From: Roseibium aestuarii
Lineage (GTDB): Bacteria > Pseudomonadota > Alphaproteobacteria > Rhizobiales > Stappiaceae
DNA: 64,000 bases
Reading direction: 5' to 3'
Assembly (NCBI RefSeq): GCF_008477545.1
Contig: NZ_VORA01000006.1
Coordinates: 62,001-126,000, forward strand
Shown: positions 45,849-56,299 of the stretch, one piece after another
How positions within the stretch are numbered: the first letter of the stretch is position 1
Layout: every line of letters begins with the position of its first letter
Notes under the pieces: model-generated
Database searches by the model: none
Told to the model about the DNA's origin: nothing
What the model saw: the letters and a program-made list of their open reading frames with translations, nothing else
Made by a program: the position numbers and the translations under genes

Positions 45849-47657
45849 TCAGATGACGCTTTCCCAGCCCTTGCTGAGGCGCACGGCGCCGTTGATGATA
45901 CCGACCATCGAATAGGTCTGGGGGAAGTTGCCCCAGAGCTCGCCGGTGGCGGGCGTGGTGTCTTCGGACAGCAGGCCAACGTGGTTGCGGCAGGCCAGCA
46001 TGGTCTCGTAGATCTCGCGGGCCTCTTCCTTCCGGCCAATGCGCGCCAGCGCGTCGATGTACCAGAAGGTGCAGATGTTGAAGGCGTTTTCAGGGGCACC
46101 AAAGTCATCCGCCGCATGGTAGCGGAAGAGATGATTGCCGCGGCGCAGGGTCTCGCCGATGCGGTCGACCGTGGCGATGAAGCGGGGATCGTTGGGCGGC
46201 AGGAAGCCGACCTCCGCCATCAGCAGCAGGCTGGCATCCAGGTCGTTGCCCTCGAAGCTCTCCACGAAGGCGTTCTTGCCCGGATTCCAGCTGCGCTGGC
46301 AGATGGTCGAATGCACCCTGGCGGCCCGTTCCGCCCAGAACCGGGACCGATCGGTCAGGCCGAACTGGTTGGCGATCTTGGCCAGCCGGTCGCAGGCCGC
46401 CCAGCACATGAGCGAGGACGACGTGTGGACGCGCGCCCGGGTGCGCAACTCCCAGATGCCCGCATCCGGCTGGTCATGCATGGCAAAGGCGCGCTCGCCG
46501 ACCATCTCCAGCCGGCGGAAATCGTCGAGGCCCGGCTGATGCAGCAGGCGCTTGTCGAAGAAGGCCTGGGAAGCGGCAAGGACGATCTGGCCATAGACGT
46601 CATGCTGGAAATGCTCGTAGGCCTGATTGCCGACGCGCACCGGGCCATTGCCGCGATAGCCAGGCAGGTCGACGAAGCCTTCGACCAGCTTTTCCTCCAG
46701 ACCGATTCCGAAGAGCGGCTGGACGTGGCCCCCGCCGGTGACCGCCACCACATTGTTCAGGTAGCGCAGGTAGTTCTCCATCGTCTCCATTTCGGAGAGG
46801 GAGTTGAGCGCCCGCACCACGAAGAAGGCGTCGCGGATCCAGCAGTAGCGGTAGTCCCAGTTGCGCTGGGTGCCGTGGGCTTCCGGGATCGAGGTGGTGG
46901 CGGCGGCGATGATCGCGCCGGTTTCCTCGTAGGTGCAGAGCTTGAGGGTGATCGCGGCGCGGATCACCGCTTCCTGATATTCCAGCGGAAGCCCAAGCCG
47001 GCGCGTCCAGTGGCGCCAGTGCAGCTCGGTGTTCTCCTCGAAGTCGCGGCAGAGCGTTTCCGGATGGTCCGTCAGGCTCTCGTCGGGGCCGAGATAGAAG
47101 GAGAGCGGACCGTCGAGCAGGAACGGCGTTTCCTCGCGCACATAGGTGATGGAGGCATTGGTCGTCAGGCGCAGGATCGTGCCGTTGCCGACCCAGCGAA
47201 TGTGGTTGGACCCGAAGGTGACATCCGGCACCCGCTGGCCCCAGGCAAAGCGCGGGCGGCAGCGGACCCGGATGCGCGGATGACCGGAGAGGGTCCGCAC
47301 CCGCCGCACCAGGGCATTGGGGCGGAACATGCGCCCCTTGGTGGTGAAGCGGGGGGCGAAGTCGGTCAGCTCGATGGCATTGCCGGACCGGTCATAGATG
47401 CGGGTCTTCACGATGGCCGTGTTGGGCACGTATTCCTGTTCGGACCGCACCGCGCCATCGAGCTCGATGGCAAAGCGGCCATCGCCCTCGTCGCCTCGGG
47501 TGCCCAGCAGGGAATGGAAGACCGGATCGCCATCGAAGCGCGGCAGGCAGCACCAGACCAGGCCGCCCATCCGGTCGATCAGCCCCGCATAGGAGCAGTT
47601 GCCGATCATGGCGAGATCGAGCGAGGGCTCAAGCTTTACAGGCGGCGTCCAACCCAT
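45849..47657 (-). CDS. Glycoside hydrolase family 15 protein
   Basis: A 602-residue GH15 protein (glucoamylase/trehalase-like). It opens MGWTPPVKLEPSLDLAMIGN, the family GNCSYAGLIDRMGGLVWCCLPRFD segment follows, and the (alpha/alpha)6 barrel has RNWDYRYCWIRDAFFVVRAL and the C-terminal LLSEDTTPATGELWGNFPQT with SMVGIINGA. GH15 proteins next to otsAB in other bacteria have been shown in some cases to be trehalases; here the position between otsB and otsA points to trehalose turnover or maltodextrin hydrolysis feeding it. No signal peptide, so cytosolic. Catalytic glutamates were not mapped with certainty. Confidence 0.88.
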   Translation of the reverse strand: MGWTPPVKLEPSLDLAMIGNCSYAGLIDRMGGLVWCCLPRFDGDPVFHSLLGTRGDEGDGRFAIELDGAVRSEQEYVPNTAIVKTRIYDRSGNAIELTDFAPRFTTKGRMFRPNALVRRVRTLSGHPRIRVRCRPRFAWGQRVPDVTFGSNHIRWVGNGTILRLTTNASITYVREETPFLLDGPLSFYLGPDESLTDHPETLCRDFEENTELHWRHWTRRLGLPLEYQEAVIRAAITLKLCTYEETGAIIAAATTSIPEAHGTQRNWDYRYCWIRDAFFVVRALNSLSEMETMENYLRYLNNVVAVTGGGHVQPLFGIGLEEKLVEGFVDLPGYRGNGPVRVGNQAYEHFQHDVYGQIVLAASQAFFDKRLLHQPGLDDFRRLEMVGERAFAMHDQPDAGIWELRTRARVHTSSSLMCWAACDRLAKIANQFGLTDRSRFWAERAARVHSTICQRSWNPGKNAFVESFEGNDLDASLLLMAEVGFLPPNDPRFIATVDRIGETLRRGNHLFRYHAADDFGAPENAFNICTFWYIDALARIGRKEEAREIYETMLACRNHVGLLSEDTTPATGELWGNFPQTYSMVGIINGAVRLSKGWESVI

Positions 47658-47675
47658 GTTCCAGTCTCCGAAAAA

Positions 47676-48410
47676 TCAAACCACCTTGAGAGAAGCGCGA
47701 TCCAGCCAGGCGTGAACGGCCGCCACCCCGGACAGGCGATAGCGGGCGCAGCTGTCGCCCTCGCCCACCTTGATGCCGAAGCCCCCGAGGGCCTGGGCGG
47801 CGGCAATTCCGTCCTCGTCGGTCACGTCGTCACCGATGAAGACGGGCGTGCGCCCGGCAAAGGGCATCTGCCCCATGAAGTGCCGCAGGGCGACACCCTT
47901 GTCGGAGGCATCGGGCTTCGCCTCGATCACCATCTTGCCGTTGACCCGGTGCAGGCCGGGCAGATCCTGCAGGGCCTCTTCGACGAAGGCCGCCAGCTCC
48001 TGTTCCAGATCCGGATGGGAGCGATAGTGCAGCGCCAGCGTCGGGCCCTTGTCCTCGAAGTAGATGCCGCGTTCCAGCAAGCCGCTGTCCCGGGTGCGCT
48101 GCTTGAGCAGGCGGATCTCCGCCCCCTCTTCGGCCCTGTGGACGCGGGCGCCCAGGGTCTCCCGATGCTCCAGCCCGTGAAGGCCGGCAGCGGGCAGATG
48201 CAGCGGCGCCAGGAACCCGTCGATCTCGGCGACCGGCCGGCCAGAGACCACCGCGAGCGCCCCGTCCAGATCGGTCTGGATGCGGCGCAGGGTGGCGATC
48301 AGCGCGGAGGGAACGGCCACGTCCTCCGGCCGGGCGGCAAGCTCGGCCAGGGTGCCATCGAAATCGAGGAAGAGAGCCATGCCCGGCTCAAGGTGCGGCG
48401 CGTCATTCAT
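47676..48410 (-). CDS. otsB: Trehalose-6-phosphatase OtsB
   Basis: A 244-residue HAD-superfamily phosphatase that converts trehalose 6-phosphate to trehalose. HAD motif I is LFLDFDGTLAELA (nucleophile Asp16, Asp18), motif II VVSGRPVAEIDGFL, motif III around PDASDKGVAL and motif IV VFIGDDVTDEDGI (about 200). It is the first gene of otsB-GH15-otsA, all on the minus strand with gaps of 18 and 90 bases. Intact. Coupling synthase and phosphatase in one transcript supports osmotic or desiccation-stress trehalose synthesis. Confidence 0.96.
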   Translation of the reverse strand: MNDAPHLEPGMALFLDFDGTLAELAARPEDVAVPSALIATLRRIQTDLDGALAVVSGRPVAEIDGFLAPLHLPAAGLHGLEHRETLGARVHRAEEGAEIRLLKQRTRDSGLLERGIYFEDKGPTLALHYRSHPDLEQELAAFVEEALQDLPGLHRVNGKMVIEAKPDASDKGVALRHFMGQMPFAGRTPVFIGDDVTDEDGIAAAQALGGFGIKVGEGDSCARYRLSGVAAVHAWLDRASLKVV

Positions 48411-48520
48411 GGCACCAACCTAGGAAGAACAACCGGAAAAGAAAAGACTTGCGAGAAATTTAGCCGCGCGGCAGCGCAAAATCGGAGGCCCGCGGACGCG
48501 CAGCCGGGGCGCAGGCGGAC

Positions 48521-48553
48521 CTGCCGCGCGCCACAAGGGGCGACGCGCGACAG
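48521..48553 (-). other. Hairpin after xylA
   Basis: CTGCCGCGCG (48521-48530) pairs with CGCGCGACAG (48544-48553), ten bases with one mismatch, starting about 22 bases past the xylA stop on the minus strand. No U-tract. Probable 3' structure of the xyl transcript, separating it from otsB. Confidence 0.5.
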
Positions 48554-48575
48554 GCCGGGATCCGGAACTTGCGGA

Positions 48576-49889
48576 TCAGACGTAGCGGTTGACCACGTTT
48601 TCCAGGAATTCCTGACGGCCGGAGACCGGCTGCGGGGTCAGGTTCTCGGCCAGAACGCGGGCCTCGATCTCTTCCAGGGTGGTTTCGCCCTTCAGCATCT
48701 TCTGGGCTTCCGGTGCGTTCCAGCCGGCATAGCGATCCTCGACGAAGGAGGTGATCACGCCGTCTTCCAGCATGCGGGCCGCAGCCTTCAGGCCGCGAGC
48801 GCAGCAGTCCATGCCGCCGATGTGGGCGATCAGCAGGTCCTGCGGGTCGAGGGACTGACGACGCAGCTTTGCATCGAAGTTGGTGCCGCCGGTGGTGAAG
48901 CCGCCGCCCTTCAGGATCTCGTAATAGGCCAGCGCCATTTCCGGAACGTTGTTCGGGAACTGGTCGGTGTCCCAGCCGGACTGGTAGTCGTTGCGGTTCA
49001 TGTCGATGGACCCGAAGATGCCGAGAGCATTGGCGGTCGCCAGCTCGTGCTCGAAGGAGTGACCGGCCAGGATCGCGTGCCCCTGCTCGATGTTCACCTT
49101 CACTTCGTTTTCCAGGCCGTGACGCTTCAGGAAGCCATAGACCGTCGCGACGTCATAGTCGTACTGGTGCTTGGTCGGCTCCTGCGGCTTCGGCTCGATC
49201 AGGATCGTGCCGTTGAAACCGATCTTGTGCTTGTACTCGACGACCATGTTGAGGAAGCGGCCCAGCTGGGCGTCTTCGCGCTTCATGTCGGTGTTAAGCA
49301 GGGTTTCATAGCCCTCACGGCCGCCCCACAGAACGTAGTTCTCGCCGCCCAGCTTGTGGGTCGCGTCCATGCAGGTCTTCACGGTCGCGGCGCCGAAGGC
49401 GAAGATGTCCGGGTTCGGGTTGGTGGCCGCGCCCGCCATGTAGCGGCGGTGCGAGAAGAGGTTCGCCGTGCCCCAGAGCAGCTTGACGCCGGTGGCGGCC
49501 TGCTTCTCGGCGAAGTAATCGACGATCTCGTTCAGGTTCCTGGTGTTTTCCGCGAGGGTCTCTCCTTCCGGACGCACGTCGGCGTCATGGAAGCAGTAGT
49601 AGGGTACGCCGAGGGTGGTGAACATCTCGAAGGCCACGTCGGCCTTGAGCTTGGACAGCTCCATGCTGTCGGCCGGGAACCAGCGACGCTCGAAGGTCTG
49701 GCCGCCGAACGGGTCGCCGCCCGGCCAGGCGAAGTTGTGCCAGTAGGCCACGGCGAAGCGCATGTGATCTTCCATGCGCTTGCCCATGACGATCTCGTCC
49801 GGGTTGTAGAAACGGAAGGCCAGCGGGTTGGTGCTGTCGGCGCCTTCATAGGCGATCTTGGCGATATCGCCGAAGAATCCGGTGCTCAT
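48576..49889 (-). CDS. xylA: Xylose isomerase
   Basis: A 437-residue group II xylose isomerase that converts D-xylose to D-xylulose in the cytosol. Catalytic and metal-binding segments are present: [13 protein letters not shown] (catalytic His/Asp), [34 protein letters not shown] (metal Glu and Lys) and [18 protein letters not shown], then [20 protein letters not shown]. The start is at 49889; the frame continues upstream through xylB, so length alone would misplace it. An AAGGAGC site overlaps the xylB stop, 15 bases ahead of the start. Last gene of xylF-xylH-ABC-xylB-xylA. Confidence 0.98.
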   Translation of the reverse strand: MSTGFFGDIAKIAYEGADSTNPLAFRFYNPDEIVMGKRMEDHMRFAVAYWHNFAWPGGDPFGGQTFERRWFPADSMELSKLKADVAFEMFTTLGVPYYCFHDADVRPEGETLAENTRNLNEIVDYFAEKQAATGVKLLWGTANLFSHRRYMAGAATNPNPDIFAFGAATVKTCMDATHKLGGENYVLWGGREGYETLLNTDMKREDAQLGRFLNMVVEYKHKIGFNGTILIEPKPQEPTKHQYDYDVATVYGFLKRHGLENEVKVNIEQGHAILAGHSFEHELATANALGIFGSIDMNRNDYQSGWDTDQFPNNVPEMALAYYEILKGGGFTTGGTNFDAKLRRQSLDPQDLLIAHIGGMDCCARGLKAAARMLEDGVITSFVEDRYAGWNAPEAQKMLKGETTLEEIEARVLAENLTPQPVSGRQEFLENVVNRYV

Positions 49890-49903
49890 TTGGGTGGTGC
49901 TCC

Positions 49904-51355
49904 TTAGAAGCCGGCCTGTTTCAGGGCCGGGTAGAGGGTTTTCCAGCGGGCATAGGCGCTGGCATAGGTGTCCTTGAGGTCCGCGCGCGGAGCAATGGAA
50001 TGCCGGATGGGCGGCGCGGTGAAGATGCCGTCGGTGGTGCCGAGCGCGGCGGCCTGGCCGAGACGGGCGGCTCCGAGAGAGGCGCCGAAGTCGCCGTCGG
50101 CCGGAACGTCGATGGTCACGTCCAGCAGGCTGGCGATGATCTCCAGCCAGACCTGCGACCGGGAGCCGCCGCCCACGGCGGTCAGGCGCGTTGCGCGGGT
50201 GCCTGCGGCCTCCAGGGCGGCCATGCAATCCTTCAGGGCGAAGGCAACGCCGTCGAGCACCGCATGGGTCAGCTGCTTGCGCTCGGTCGCGTGGCCGATG
50301 CCGAAGAAGCCGGCACGAATGTCCACGTCATTGTGCGGGGTGCGTTCGCCGCCGAGATAGGGCAGGAACAGCACGTCCGACGGACCGTCGACCGGGCCCA
50401 GTTCCGCCGTCAGCTCGGCCGGGGTGACGTTGAGGGTCCGGGCCAGCCAGTTGAGGCTGTCGGTGGCCGACAGTATCACGCCCATCTGGTGCCAGGTGCC
50501 GGGCACCGCATGGCAGAAGGCATGGACCGCACTCTCCACATTGGGAGAGAACTTGTCGTTGGTGACGAAGACCACGCCCGAGGTGCCGAGAGAGACGAAG
50601 CCGGTGCCCGGCTCGACCGCGCCCACGCCGCAGGCCGAAGCGGCGTTGTCGCCGCCGCCACCGGCCACAACCGGCGCACGCTCCATGCCCCAGCGAATGC
50701 AGAGTTCCGGCAGCAGGGTGCCGGAAACCTCGGAGCCTTCCACGAGGCGCGGCATGTGATCGCGGGTGAGGCCGGTTGCGGCCAGAAGGTCGTCCGACCA
50801 GTCGCGCCTGGCCACATCCAGCCACAGGGTGCCGGCGCTGTCGGACATGTCGCCGACGTGTTCACCGGTCAGGCACAGGCGGACGTAGTCCTTCGGCAGA
50901 AGAACCTTGGCGACCCTTGCGAAGATCTCCGGCTCGTTCTCGCGCACCCACTGCAGCTTCGGCGCGGTGAAGCCGGGCATGACCCGGTTGCCGCCCAGGG
51001 TCAGGAAGCGCGGTTCACGCTCTTCCAGCTCGGCGCACTGGCGGGCGGAGCGGCCGTCGTTCCACAGGATGCAGGGGCGCAGCGGTTCGTTGGCCGCATC
51101 CAGCAGGGTTGCCCCGTGCATGTGGCCGGACAGGCCGATGCCCTTGACGGCGGCCATTTCCGCCGGGGCCTTGCGGGCGATGTCGTCCATGGTCTGCAGG
51201 CAGGCAACCCACCAGCTTTTCGGGTCCTGTTCGGACCACAGCGGATGGGGCCGCTCCACCGTCAGGTCGGCGGTGGCCTGAGCCACGAGAGACTGGTCCT
51301 CGGACAGCAGGATCGCCTTGACCGAGCTGGTGCCGATATCGAGACCGATATACAT
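49904..51355 (-). CDS. xylB: Xylulokinase
   Basis: A 483-residue FGGY-family kinase that phosphorylates D-xylulose for entry into the pentose phosphate pathway. It begins [19 protein letters not shown], the phosphate-binding loop, and contains GLSGHMHG, the catalytic base in [15 protein letters not shown], and [12 protein letters not shown] near the end. FGGY signatures [10 protein letters not shown] and [13 protein letters not shown] are present. Directly upstream of xylA with 14 bases between, translationally linked. Two hairpins precede it, separating it from the ABC gene. Confidence 0.97.
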   Translation of the reverse strand: MYIGLDIGTSSVKAILLSEDQSLVAQATADLTVERPHPLWSEQDPKSWWVACLQTMDDIARKAPAEMAAVKGIGLSGHMHGATLLDAANEPLRPCILWNDGRSARQCAELEEREPRFLTLGGNRVMPGFTAPKLQWVRENEPEIFARVAKVLLPKDYVRLCLTGEHVGDMSDSAGTLWLDVARRDWSDDLLAATGLTRDHMPRLVEGSEVSGTLLPELCIRWGMERAPVVAGGGGDNAASACGVGAVEPGTGFVSLGTSGVVFVTNDKFSPNVESAVHAFCHAVPGTWHQMGVILSATDSLNWLARTLNVTPAELTAELGPVDGPSDVLFLPYLGGERTPHNDVDIRAGFFGIGHATERKQLTHAVLDGVAFALKDCMAALEAAGTRATRLTAVGGGSRSQVWLEIIASLLDVTIDVPADGDFGASLGAARLGQAAALGTTDGIFTAPPIRHSIAPRADLKDTYASAYARWKTLYPALKQAGF

Positions 51356-51388
51356 GAGGTGCGTTCCTCAAAAATGATCTGAAAAAGG

Positions 51389-51467
51389 GCCGGATCAGAT
51401 CCGGCTCCAGAAATTCCGTGCGACGTGCCCTAGCGCAGAACGGGGGGACCGGTCAACCGGCCCCCCG
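51389..51467 (-). other. Two hairpins between ABC ATPase and xylB
   Basis: GCCGGATC-A-GATCCGGC (51389-51405) and CGGGGGG-A-CCGG-TCAA-CCGG-CCCCCCG (51441-51467, one bulged base) fill the 132-base gap. Neither has a U-tract on the minus strand. They probably act as RNA-stability or partial termination elements that set transporter above enzyme expression. Confidence 0.6.
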
Positions 51468-51487
51468 CTGTCTGCGGCGAACTGCCC

Positions 51488-52276
51488 TCAGGCAGCTGCC
51501 TCATCGTCAGAGATGGCACCCGGTCCCGGGGTCACGCCCGGAGGACACTTGCCAAGGATGATCATGCCGAGAAGATCGTCGGCAGAGACCTTGTTCACGT
51601 CGGCGATGCCAACGACCTTGCCGTTCTTCATCACGGCTGCGCGGTCGCACAGGGCCTTCACCTGGTGGACGTCGTGGTCGATCAGGAAGATGCCGAGGCC
51701 CTGGGCCTTCAGCTCCTTGATCAGCTCGGCGACCATCTGGGTCTCGTGCGGGCCGAGAGCCGCGGTCGGCTCATCCATGATCAGGATGCGGGCGTTGAAG
51801 TAGACCGCGCGCGCAATGGCGACCGACTGGCGCTGACCGCCGGAGAGTGCCTTCACGGGAGCGTGGAACTTCTTGAAGTTCGGATTGAGCTTGCCCATGA
51901 TCTTGCGGGTTTCCGCTTCCATGGCGTGCTCATCGACGAAGCCGAGCTTCGTGGTCAGCTCACGGCCGAGGAAGAGGTTCGAAGCCGCATCCAGGTTGTC
52001 GGCGAGAGCCAGCGTCTGGTAGATCGTCTCGATGTTGTGCGCGCGGGCATCCCGCGGGCTCTCGATCTTGACCTTCTTGCCATCCACCAGGATGTCGCCG
52101 CTGTCGGCCTGATACGCGCCGGAGAGCATCTTGATCAGGGTCGACTTGCCAGCGCCGTTGTGGCCCAGCAGACCCACGACTTCACCCGGATAGAGATCGA
52201 CGGACACGTGGTCGACGGCGTGCACGCCCCCGAAGGAGATGCACATGTCCTTCATTTCGACGAGAGGAGTAGCCAT
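51488..52276 (-). CDS. Sugar ABC transporter ATP-binding protein (single-domain, FrcA/XylG-like)
   Basis: A 262-residue ABC ATPase energising the xylose importer. Walker A is [17 protein letters not shown] (about 32-48), signature [17 protein letters not shown], Walker [13 protein letters not shown], then [19 protein letters not shown]. It is a single ATPase domain, unlike the duplicated approx. 500-residue XylG of E. coli; FrcA of the rhizobial fructose importer is similarly half-size. Two copies would therefore assemble per transporter. Start at 52276 lies 5 bases after the xylH stop, with GAGGAG upstream. It carries a proline-rich, acidic C-terminus ([21 protein letters not shown]). Confidence 0.92.
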   Translation of the reverse strand: MATPLVEMKDMCISFGGVHAVDHVSVDLYPGEVVGLLGHNGAGKSTLIKMLSGAYQADSGDILVDGKKVKIESPRDARAHNIETIYQTLALADNLDAASNLFLGRELTTKLGFVDEHAMEAETRKIMGKLNPNFKKFHAPVKALSGGQRQSVAIARAVYFNARILIMDEPTAALGPHETQMVAELIKELKAQGLGIFLIDHDVHQVKALCDRAAVMKNGKVVGIADVNKVSADDLLGMIILGKCPPGVTPGPGAISDDEAAA

Positions 52277-52280
52277 CGGA

Positions 52281-53576
52281 TCAGTCTCCCGTGCGCTTGC
52301 GATAGAGGATGTCGACGAAGACCGCGAAGACGAGGACGATGCCGACGACAATGTTCTGGAGCGGGGCATCCACGCCCACCATGGCCATGCCCGACTGCAG
52401 GGACTGCATGATCAGCGCGCCGAGGATGGCGCCATAGATCGTGCCCACGCCGCCGGCCAGGGCGGTGCCGCCGATGACGGCCGCGGCAATCACGCGCAGT
52501 TCGTCGAGGGTGCCGATGTCGTTGGTGGAGAAGCCGAGACGGGCAGACGCCACGGCGCCGGCCAGAGCACACAGGCCGCCCATGATCGCGAAGATCTTCA
52601 CGGTCAGGAAGCGGGTGTTGATGCCGGACAGTTCGGCTGCATCCGGGTTGCCGCCGGTGGCGAAGATGTAGCGGCCGAGACGGGTGCGCTGCGCGACCAC
52701 GGTCATGGCGACCGCAACGGCGATCAGCAGGAGCACGGAATAGGGAATGCCGTAGCCCATGGTCAGGCCTTCCGGCAGGGTCTCGCCGGCATCCGCGAAC
52801 ATGCGCTTCAGGCGCGGCAGCGGAATTTCATAGGCATTGAGCGTGGCGACGAAGCCGAGGATGGCGGCAACGGTGACGACGGCAATGACGCCTTCCGCCC
52901 ACAGCGGCTTCACGGGGAAGTCGTGGGACTGGGCGCGCTTGCGGTTGTTGAACTGCAGCAGCACGGCAACCAGAACGGCGAGAACGCCGAGAACCCAGGA
53001 CCAGGTCTCGCCGAGCGTGCCGTCGATGCCGCCAAGCATCTTGAAGGTCTCGTCGAGCGGGCCGATCGTCTGGCCGTCGGTGATGAACCAGGCGACGTTG
53101 CGCCACACCAGAAGACCGCCGAGGGTCACGATGAAGGCGGGGATGCCGAGGTAGCCGACCATCCAGCCCTGGAAGGCGCCGATGATCACGCCGGCGATGA
53201 CGCCCGCGACGATGGCCAGGACCCAGATCAGCGGATGACCGAGCTCAAGGCCCACCACCTGCGGCAGGAACTGGGTCTGGGTGACCGCCATGATGGCGGA
53301 CACGGTGGCCAGCAGCGCCCCGACCGACAGATCAATGTGACGGGTCACGATGATGAACACCATGCCGGTTGCCATGATCGCGACGGACACCGTCTGGATC
53401 GTCAGGTTGAAGATGTTGCGGGGCGTGAGGAAGTTGCCGCCGGTCACGAAATTGAAGGCGAGGCACAGCACCACAAAGGCGCCGATCATGCCGAGCAGAC
53501 GAGTGTCGAGCTGCAGCGCGGCGAAAAGATTGCGGGCTGTCGGGGCTTTCGGCCCGGACAGGGTGTCATCAGACAT
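52281..53576 (-). CDS. xylH: Sugar ABC transporter permease (XylH-like)
   Basis: A 431-residue inner-membrane permease of the RbsC/XylH family. About ten hydrophobic segments, with the family motifs [51 protein letters not shown] and [19 protein letters not shown]. It precedes the ATPase by 4 bases and is downstream of xylF with a stem-loop between. XylH assignment rests on operon context with xylA/xylB/xylF. Confidence 0.93.
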   Translation of the reverse strand: MSDDTLSGPKAPTARNLFAALQLDTRLLGMIGAFVVLCLAFNFVTGGNFLTPRNIFNLTIQTVSVAIMATGMVFIIVTRHIDLSVGALLATVSAIMAVTQTQFLPQVVGLELGHPLIWVLAIVAGVIAGVIIGAFQGWMVGYLGIPAFIVTLGGLLVWRNVAWFITDGQTIGPLDETFKMLGGIDGTLGETWSWVLGVLAVLVAVLLQFNNRKRAQSHDFPVKPLWAEGVIAVVTVAAILGFVATLNAYEIPLPRLKRMFADAGETLPEGLTMGYGIPYSVLLLIAVAVAMTVVAQRTRLGRYIFATGGNPDAAELSGINTRFLTVKIFAIMGGLCALAGAVASARLGFSTNDIGTLDELRVIAAAVIGGTALAGGVGTIYGAILGALIMQSLQSGMAMVGVDAPLQNIVVGIVLVFAVFVDILYRKRTGD

Positions 53577-53672
53577 CGGGAAACTCCTGTTTGGAGACCA
53601 GTCACACGTTTCTTATTTTTATGATCCGGACTTTTCGTATGCCGATGGCCATTGCCACGGGGCCAGTACGAA

Positions 53673-53701
53673 CTGCCCCGGCCCTCATGTGGCCGGGGCA
53701 G
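53673..53701 (-). other. Hairpin between xylF and xylH
   Basis: CTGCCCCGGCC (53673-53683) and GGCCGGGGCAG (53691-53701) form an 11-bp stem with a 7-base loop, 22 bases past the xylF stop. No U-tract on the minus strand. Typical of a 3' stabiliser that lets the binding-protein mRNA accumulate over the permease mRNA. Confidence 0.65.
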
Positions 53702-53722
53702 AGATCTTACGTGTGCTTCAGA

Positions 53723-54754
53723 TTAGTTGCACGGTGCCGGGCCGTTGGACACGCCCTGGCACAGGGCTTCCTTGGTGATCCAGCCAGCATCGACCACGAC
53801 GGACAGGTTGTCCTTGGTGACCGGAACCGGCTCGAGGAAGCGAGCGGTCAGCTCGGTGCCGGACGGAGAGGTCCAGGCGTTGGAACCGTCGACGGCGGTC
53901 ATTTCGGCGCCACCGGCCAGGGTCACTGCGATTTCGGCAGCGGCCTTGCCCAGCTCACGAGCGTCCTTCCAGACGGAAACGGTCTGGGTGCCCTTGGCGA
54001 TGCGGTTCAGAGCAGCGTGATCGCCGTCCTGACCGGACACCGGAATGCCGTCCATGCCCTGGGCTGCGAGAGCTGCGACAGCGCCGCCGGCGGTGCCGTC
54101 GTTGGAAGCCACAACCGCGTCAACCTTGTTGTTGTTGGCGGTCAGGATCTGTTCCATGTTGCGCTGAGCGTTGGCCGGGAGCCAGCCGTCGGTGTAGGCT
54201 TCGGCGACGATCTTCACCTTGCCGGCATCGATGGCTTCCTGCAGGACTTCCTGCTGACCGCCACGCAGGAAGTCTGCGTTCGGGTCGGTCGGGGAGCCCT
54301 TGATCATGACGTAGTTGCCTTCCGGCGCCTGCTTCAGGACTTCGCGAGCCTGCATGCGGCCGACTTCGACGTTGTCGAAGGTCAGGTAGAAGGCGCGGGC
54401 GTCTTCGATCAGGCGGTCGTAACCCACGACCGGAATGCCTTCATCGGCAGCGGCCTGAACAGCCGGGCCAATGGCCTGGGCGTCCTGGGCGAGGATGATC
54501 AGCGCATTCGCACCCTGGGCAATCAGGGCTTCCACGTCGGAAATCTGCTTGGCAGAAGAGCTCTGCGCGTCAGCAGAGATGTACTTCGCGCCCATCTCTT
54601 CCAGCTTGGCCTTGATGGCAGCTTCGTCGGTCTTCCAGCGTTCTTCCTGGAAGTTGGACCAGCTCACGCCAACGGTGATGTCGGCAGCGACGGCGGCATT
54701 GATTGCAGTGGCGGAGAGCAGGGCGCCCGCCAGAATGGTTGCGATCTTGCGCAT
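53723..54754 (-). CDS. xylF: D-xylose ABC transporter substrate-binding protein
   Basis: A 343-residue periplasmic binding protein with signal peptide [20 protein letters not shown]...AVAA (cleavage near 24). The mature protein has two alpha/beta lobes: [66 protein letters not shown] and [14 protein letters not shown]. These match XylF of the xylose importer closely. First gene of the xyl operon, divergent from xylR with 255 bases between starts. Confidence 0.95.
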   Translation of the reverse strand: MRKIATILAGALLSATAINAAVAADITVGVSWSNFQEERWKTDEAAIKAKLEEMGAKYISADAQSSSAKQISDVEALIAQGANALIILAQDAQAIGPAVQAAADEGIPVVGYDRLIEDARAFYLTFDNVEVGRMQAREVLKQAPEGNYVMIKGSPTDPNADFLRGGQQEVLQEAIDAGKVKIVAEAYTDGWLPANAQRNMEQILTANNNKVDAVVASNDGTAGGAVAALAAQGMDGIPVSGQDGDHAALNRIAKGTQTVSVWKDARELGKAAAEIAVTLAGGAEMTAVDGSNAWTSPSGTELTARFLEPVPVTKDNLSVVVDAGWITKEALCQGVSNGPAPCN

Positions 54755-54907
54755 AATGTTTCCTCCAGACGGTACCGCCTTTTCGTTACGGCACCTGATC
54801 TCGTTTTTGGTCGAGGCTCCTCTCAGAGCCCCACATGACCACCTATATCATTATTTTTTTTGTGGCCCGAAAAAAAGTTGCTCAAAACGGGGCGGCCTGT
54901 CAACATA

Positions 54908-54919
54908 GTTTTACAAAAC
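54908..54919. promoter_or_regulatory. Candidate XylR operator in xylF-xylR gap
   Basis: GTTTT-AC-AAAAC is a perfect inverted repeat in the AT-rich part of the divergent gap (54850-54925). It may be the ROK-family XylR site. A further loose repeat (TTTTTTT...AAAAAAA around GTGGCCCG, 54863-54885) lies to its left. Both are short; support is by position only. Confidence 0.4.
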
Positions 54920-55009
54920 ATGCATCGGCGCACCGAACGACGCCATCGGACCATCAGGATCCGGGTGCAACAATATTGGAGGAAACACCTTGAGGACGCA
55001 CGGAGAGGG

Positions 55010-56299
55010 ATGAGCAAGAAGGCGGACCGGGATCACATCAGGCGCCAAAATCGCAGCAACATTCTGGAGGCCTTGCGCCGCAACGGGCCCATGGCCCGGA
55101 TCGATCTCGGACAGATCACGGGCCTGAGCCCTGCGACCATCACGGCAATCACTTCCGATTTGCTGGACCAGGGCCTCATCGAGGGTCTGGACGCACCGGA
55201 GCAGAAGGCGCCCCAGAGCCGGGGACGTCCGCGTTCGCTGCTGCAGATCAACCCGCAGGCGGCCTGCATCCTCGTGGTGCGCATCACGGTCAACACGATC
55301 GACATGGCGCTTGCCGACTATGGCGGCACCTGCTTCCACCACGAGCAGCTGGGCTTTGACAGCGCCACGGCGGATGCCACGACCTTCCCCGACCATCTCA
55401 TCACCGGCATTCGCGCCCTCATCCGCCGCTCGGGCATCAACCCGGAGCTGCTGCAGGAAATCGGCGTCGCCGCCCAAGGCGTGGTAGAGCTGGAACACGG
55501 ACAGGTGAGCTGGAGCCCGGCCTTCGCCTCAGGCGCGATCCCGATCATCGAGCCGCTGACCCAGGCGTTCGGCGTCCACTGCCGGCTCTCCAACGACACG
55601 AACATGATCACCTCCGCGCTCAACTGGATCGAGCCGGAGAAGTACAACGGCACCTTTGCCGTGATCATGCTCGACTATGGCGTGGGCATGGGGCTCTACA
55701 TCAACGATCGGCTGTTCTCGGGTGCCAGCGGCACGGCGGCCGAATTCGGTCACGCCAACCACATTCCCAATGGCGCGCTTTGCCGCTGCGGCAAGCGCGG
55801 CTGCATGGAAGCCTATCTGTCCGACTATGCGCTGGTGCGCTCCGCCCGGGGCCTGCCGGAAACGACGGATCCGCGCCAGATCGTTGCGGGGGTGGAAGGT
55901 CTTGCCAATTTGATCACGAAGGCACAGGCCGGGGACATGGCCGCGCTCAAGGCCTTTGCCGATGCGGGCACGGTGCTGGGCTACGGCCTGGCGCGGCTGA
56001 TTGCCATTCTCGACCCCTCCCGCATCGTGCTGACGGGTGCGGCCGTCCGCGGCTACAGCTTCATGGAAGACGCCATGCGCAAGGGTCTGGAGACCGCGCT
56101 GGTGCGGGATCTGCGGCAGAACTTCGTGATCGACGTGATGCCCTGGGAAGAGGACTTCATCCGGCGCGGGCTGATCGCCCTCGGCATGGAGAGGCTCGAC
56201 CAGACCTTCCAGGGCAGGGGGCTGGGCAGCGGCGCGGGCATGAGCACCGCCGCCAGCAGCACCGCAGAAGAAACCATGGCCGAGGAACTGACCCGATGA
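55010..56299 (+). CDS. xylR: ROK-family transcriptional regulator of xylose genes
   Basis: A 429-residue ROK repressor with an N-terminal winged helix (about 13-60: RSNILEALRRNGPMARIDLG, TGLSPATITAITSDLLDQGL) and a sugar-kinase-like ROK domain. The ROK zinc motif CRCGKRGCME is at about 258-267, and GAAVRGYSF-type segment near the end is typical. The start at 55010 follows CGGAGAGG; the frame is open to 54860. Divergent from xylF, so it very likely represses the xyl operon until xylose binds. Its stop overlaps the next gene's ATG. Confidence 0.92.
   Translation: MSKKADRDHIRRQNRSNILEALRRNGPMARIDLGQITGLSPATITAITSDLLDQGLIEGLDAPEQKAPQSRGRPRSLLQINPQAACILVVRITVNTIDMALADYGGTCFHHEQLGFDSATADATTFPDHLITGIRALIRRSGINPELLQEIGVAAQGVVELEHGQVSWSPAFASGAIPIIEPLTQAFGVHCRLSNDTNMITSALNWIEPEKYNGTFAVIMLDYGVGMGLYINDRLFSGASGTAAEFGHANHIPNGALCRCGKRGCMEAYLSDYALVRSARGLPETTDPRQIVAGVEGLANLITKAQAGDMAALKAFADAGTVLGYGLARLIAILDPSRIVLTGAAVRGYSFMEDAMRKGLETALVRDLRQNFVIDVMPWEEDFIRRGLIALGMERLDQTFQGRGLGSGAGMSTAASSTAEETMAEELTR

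Noticed and set aside
45981..49907. 1308-residue open frame opposite GH15, otsB and xylA
   Set aside because: Runs across three well-supported genes and their gaps on the other strand; low-complexity composition.
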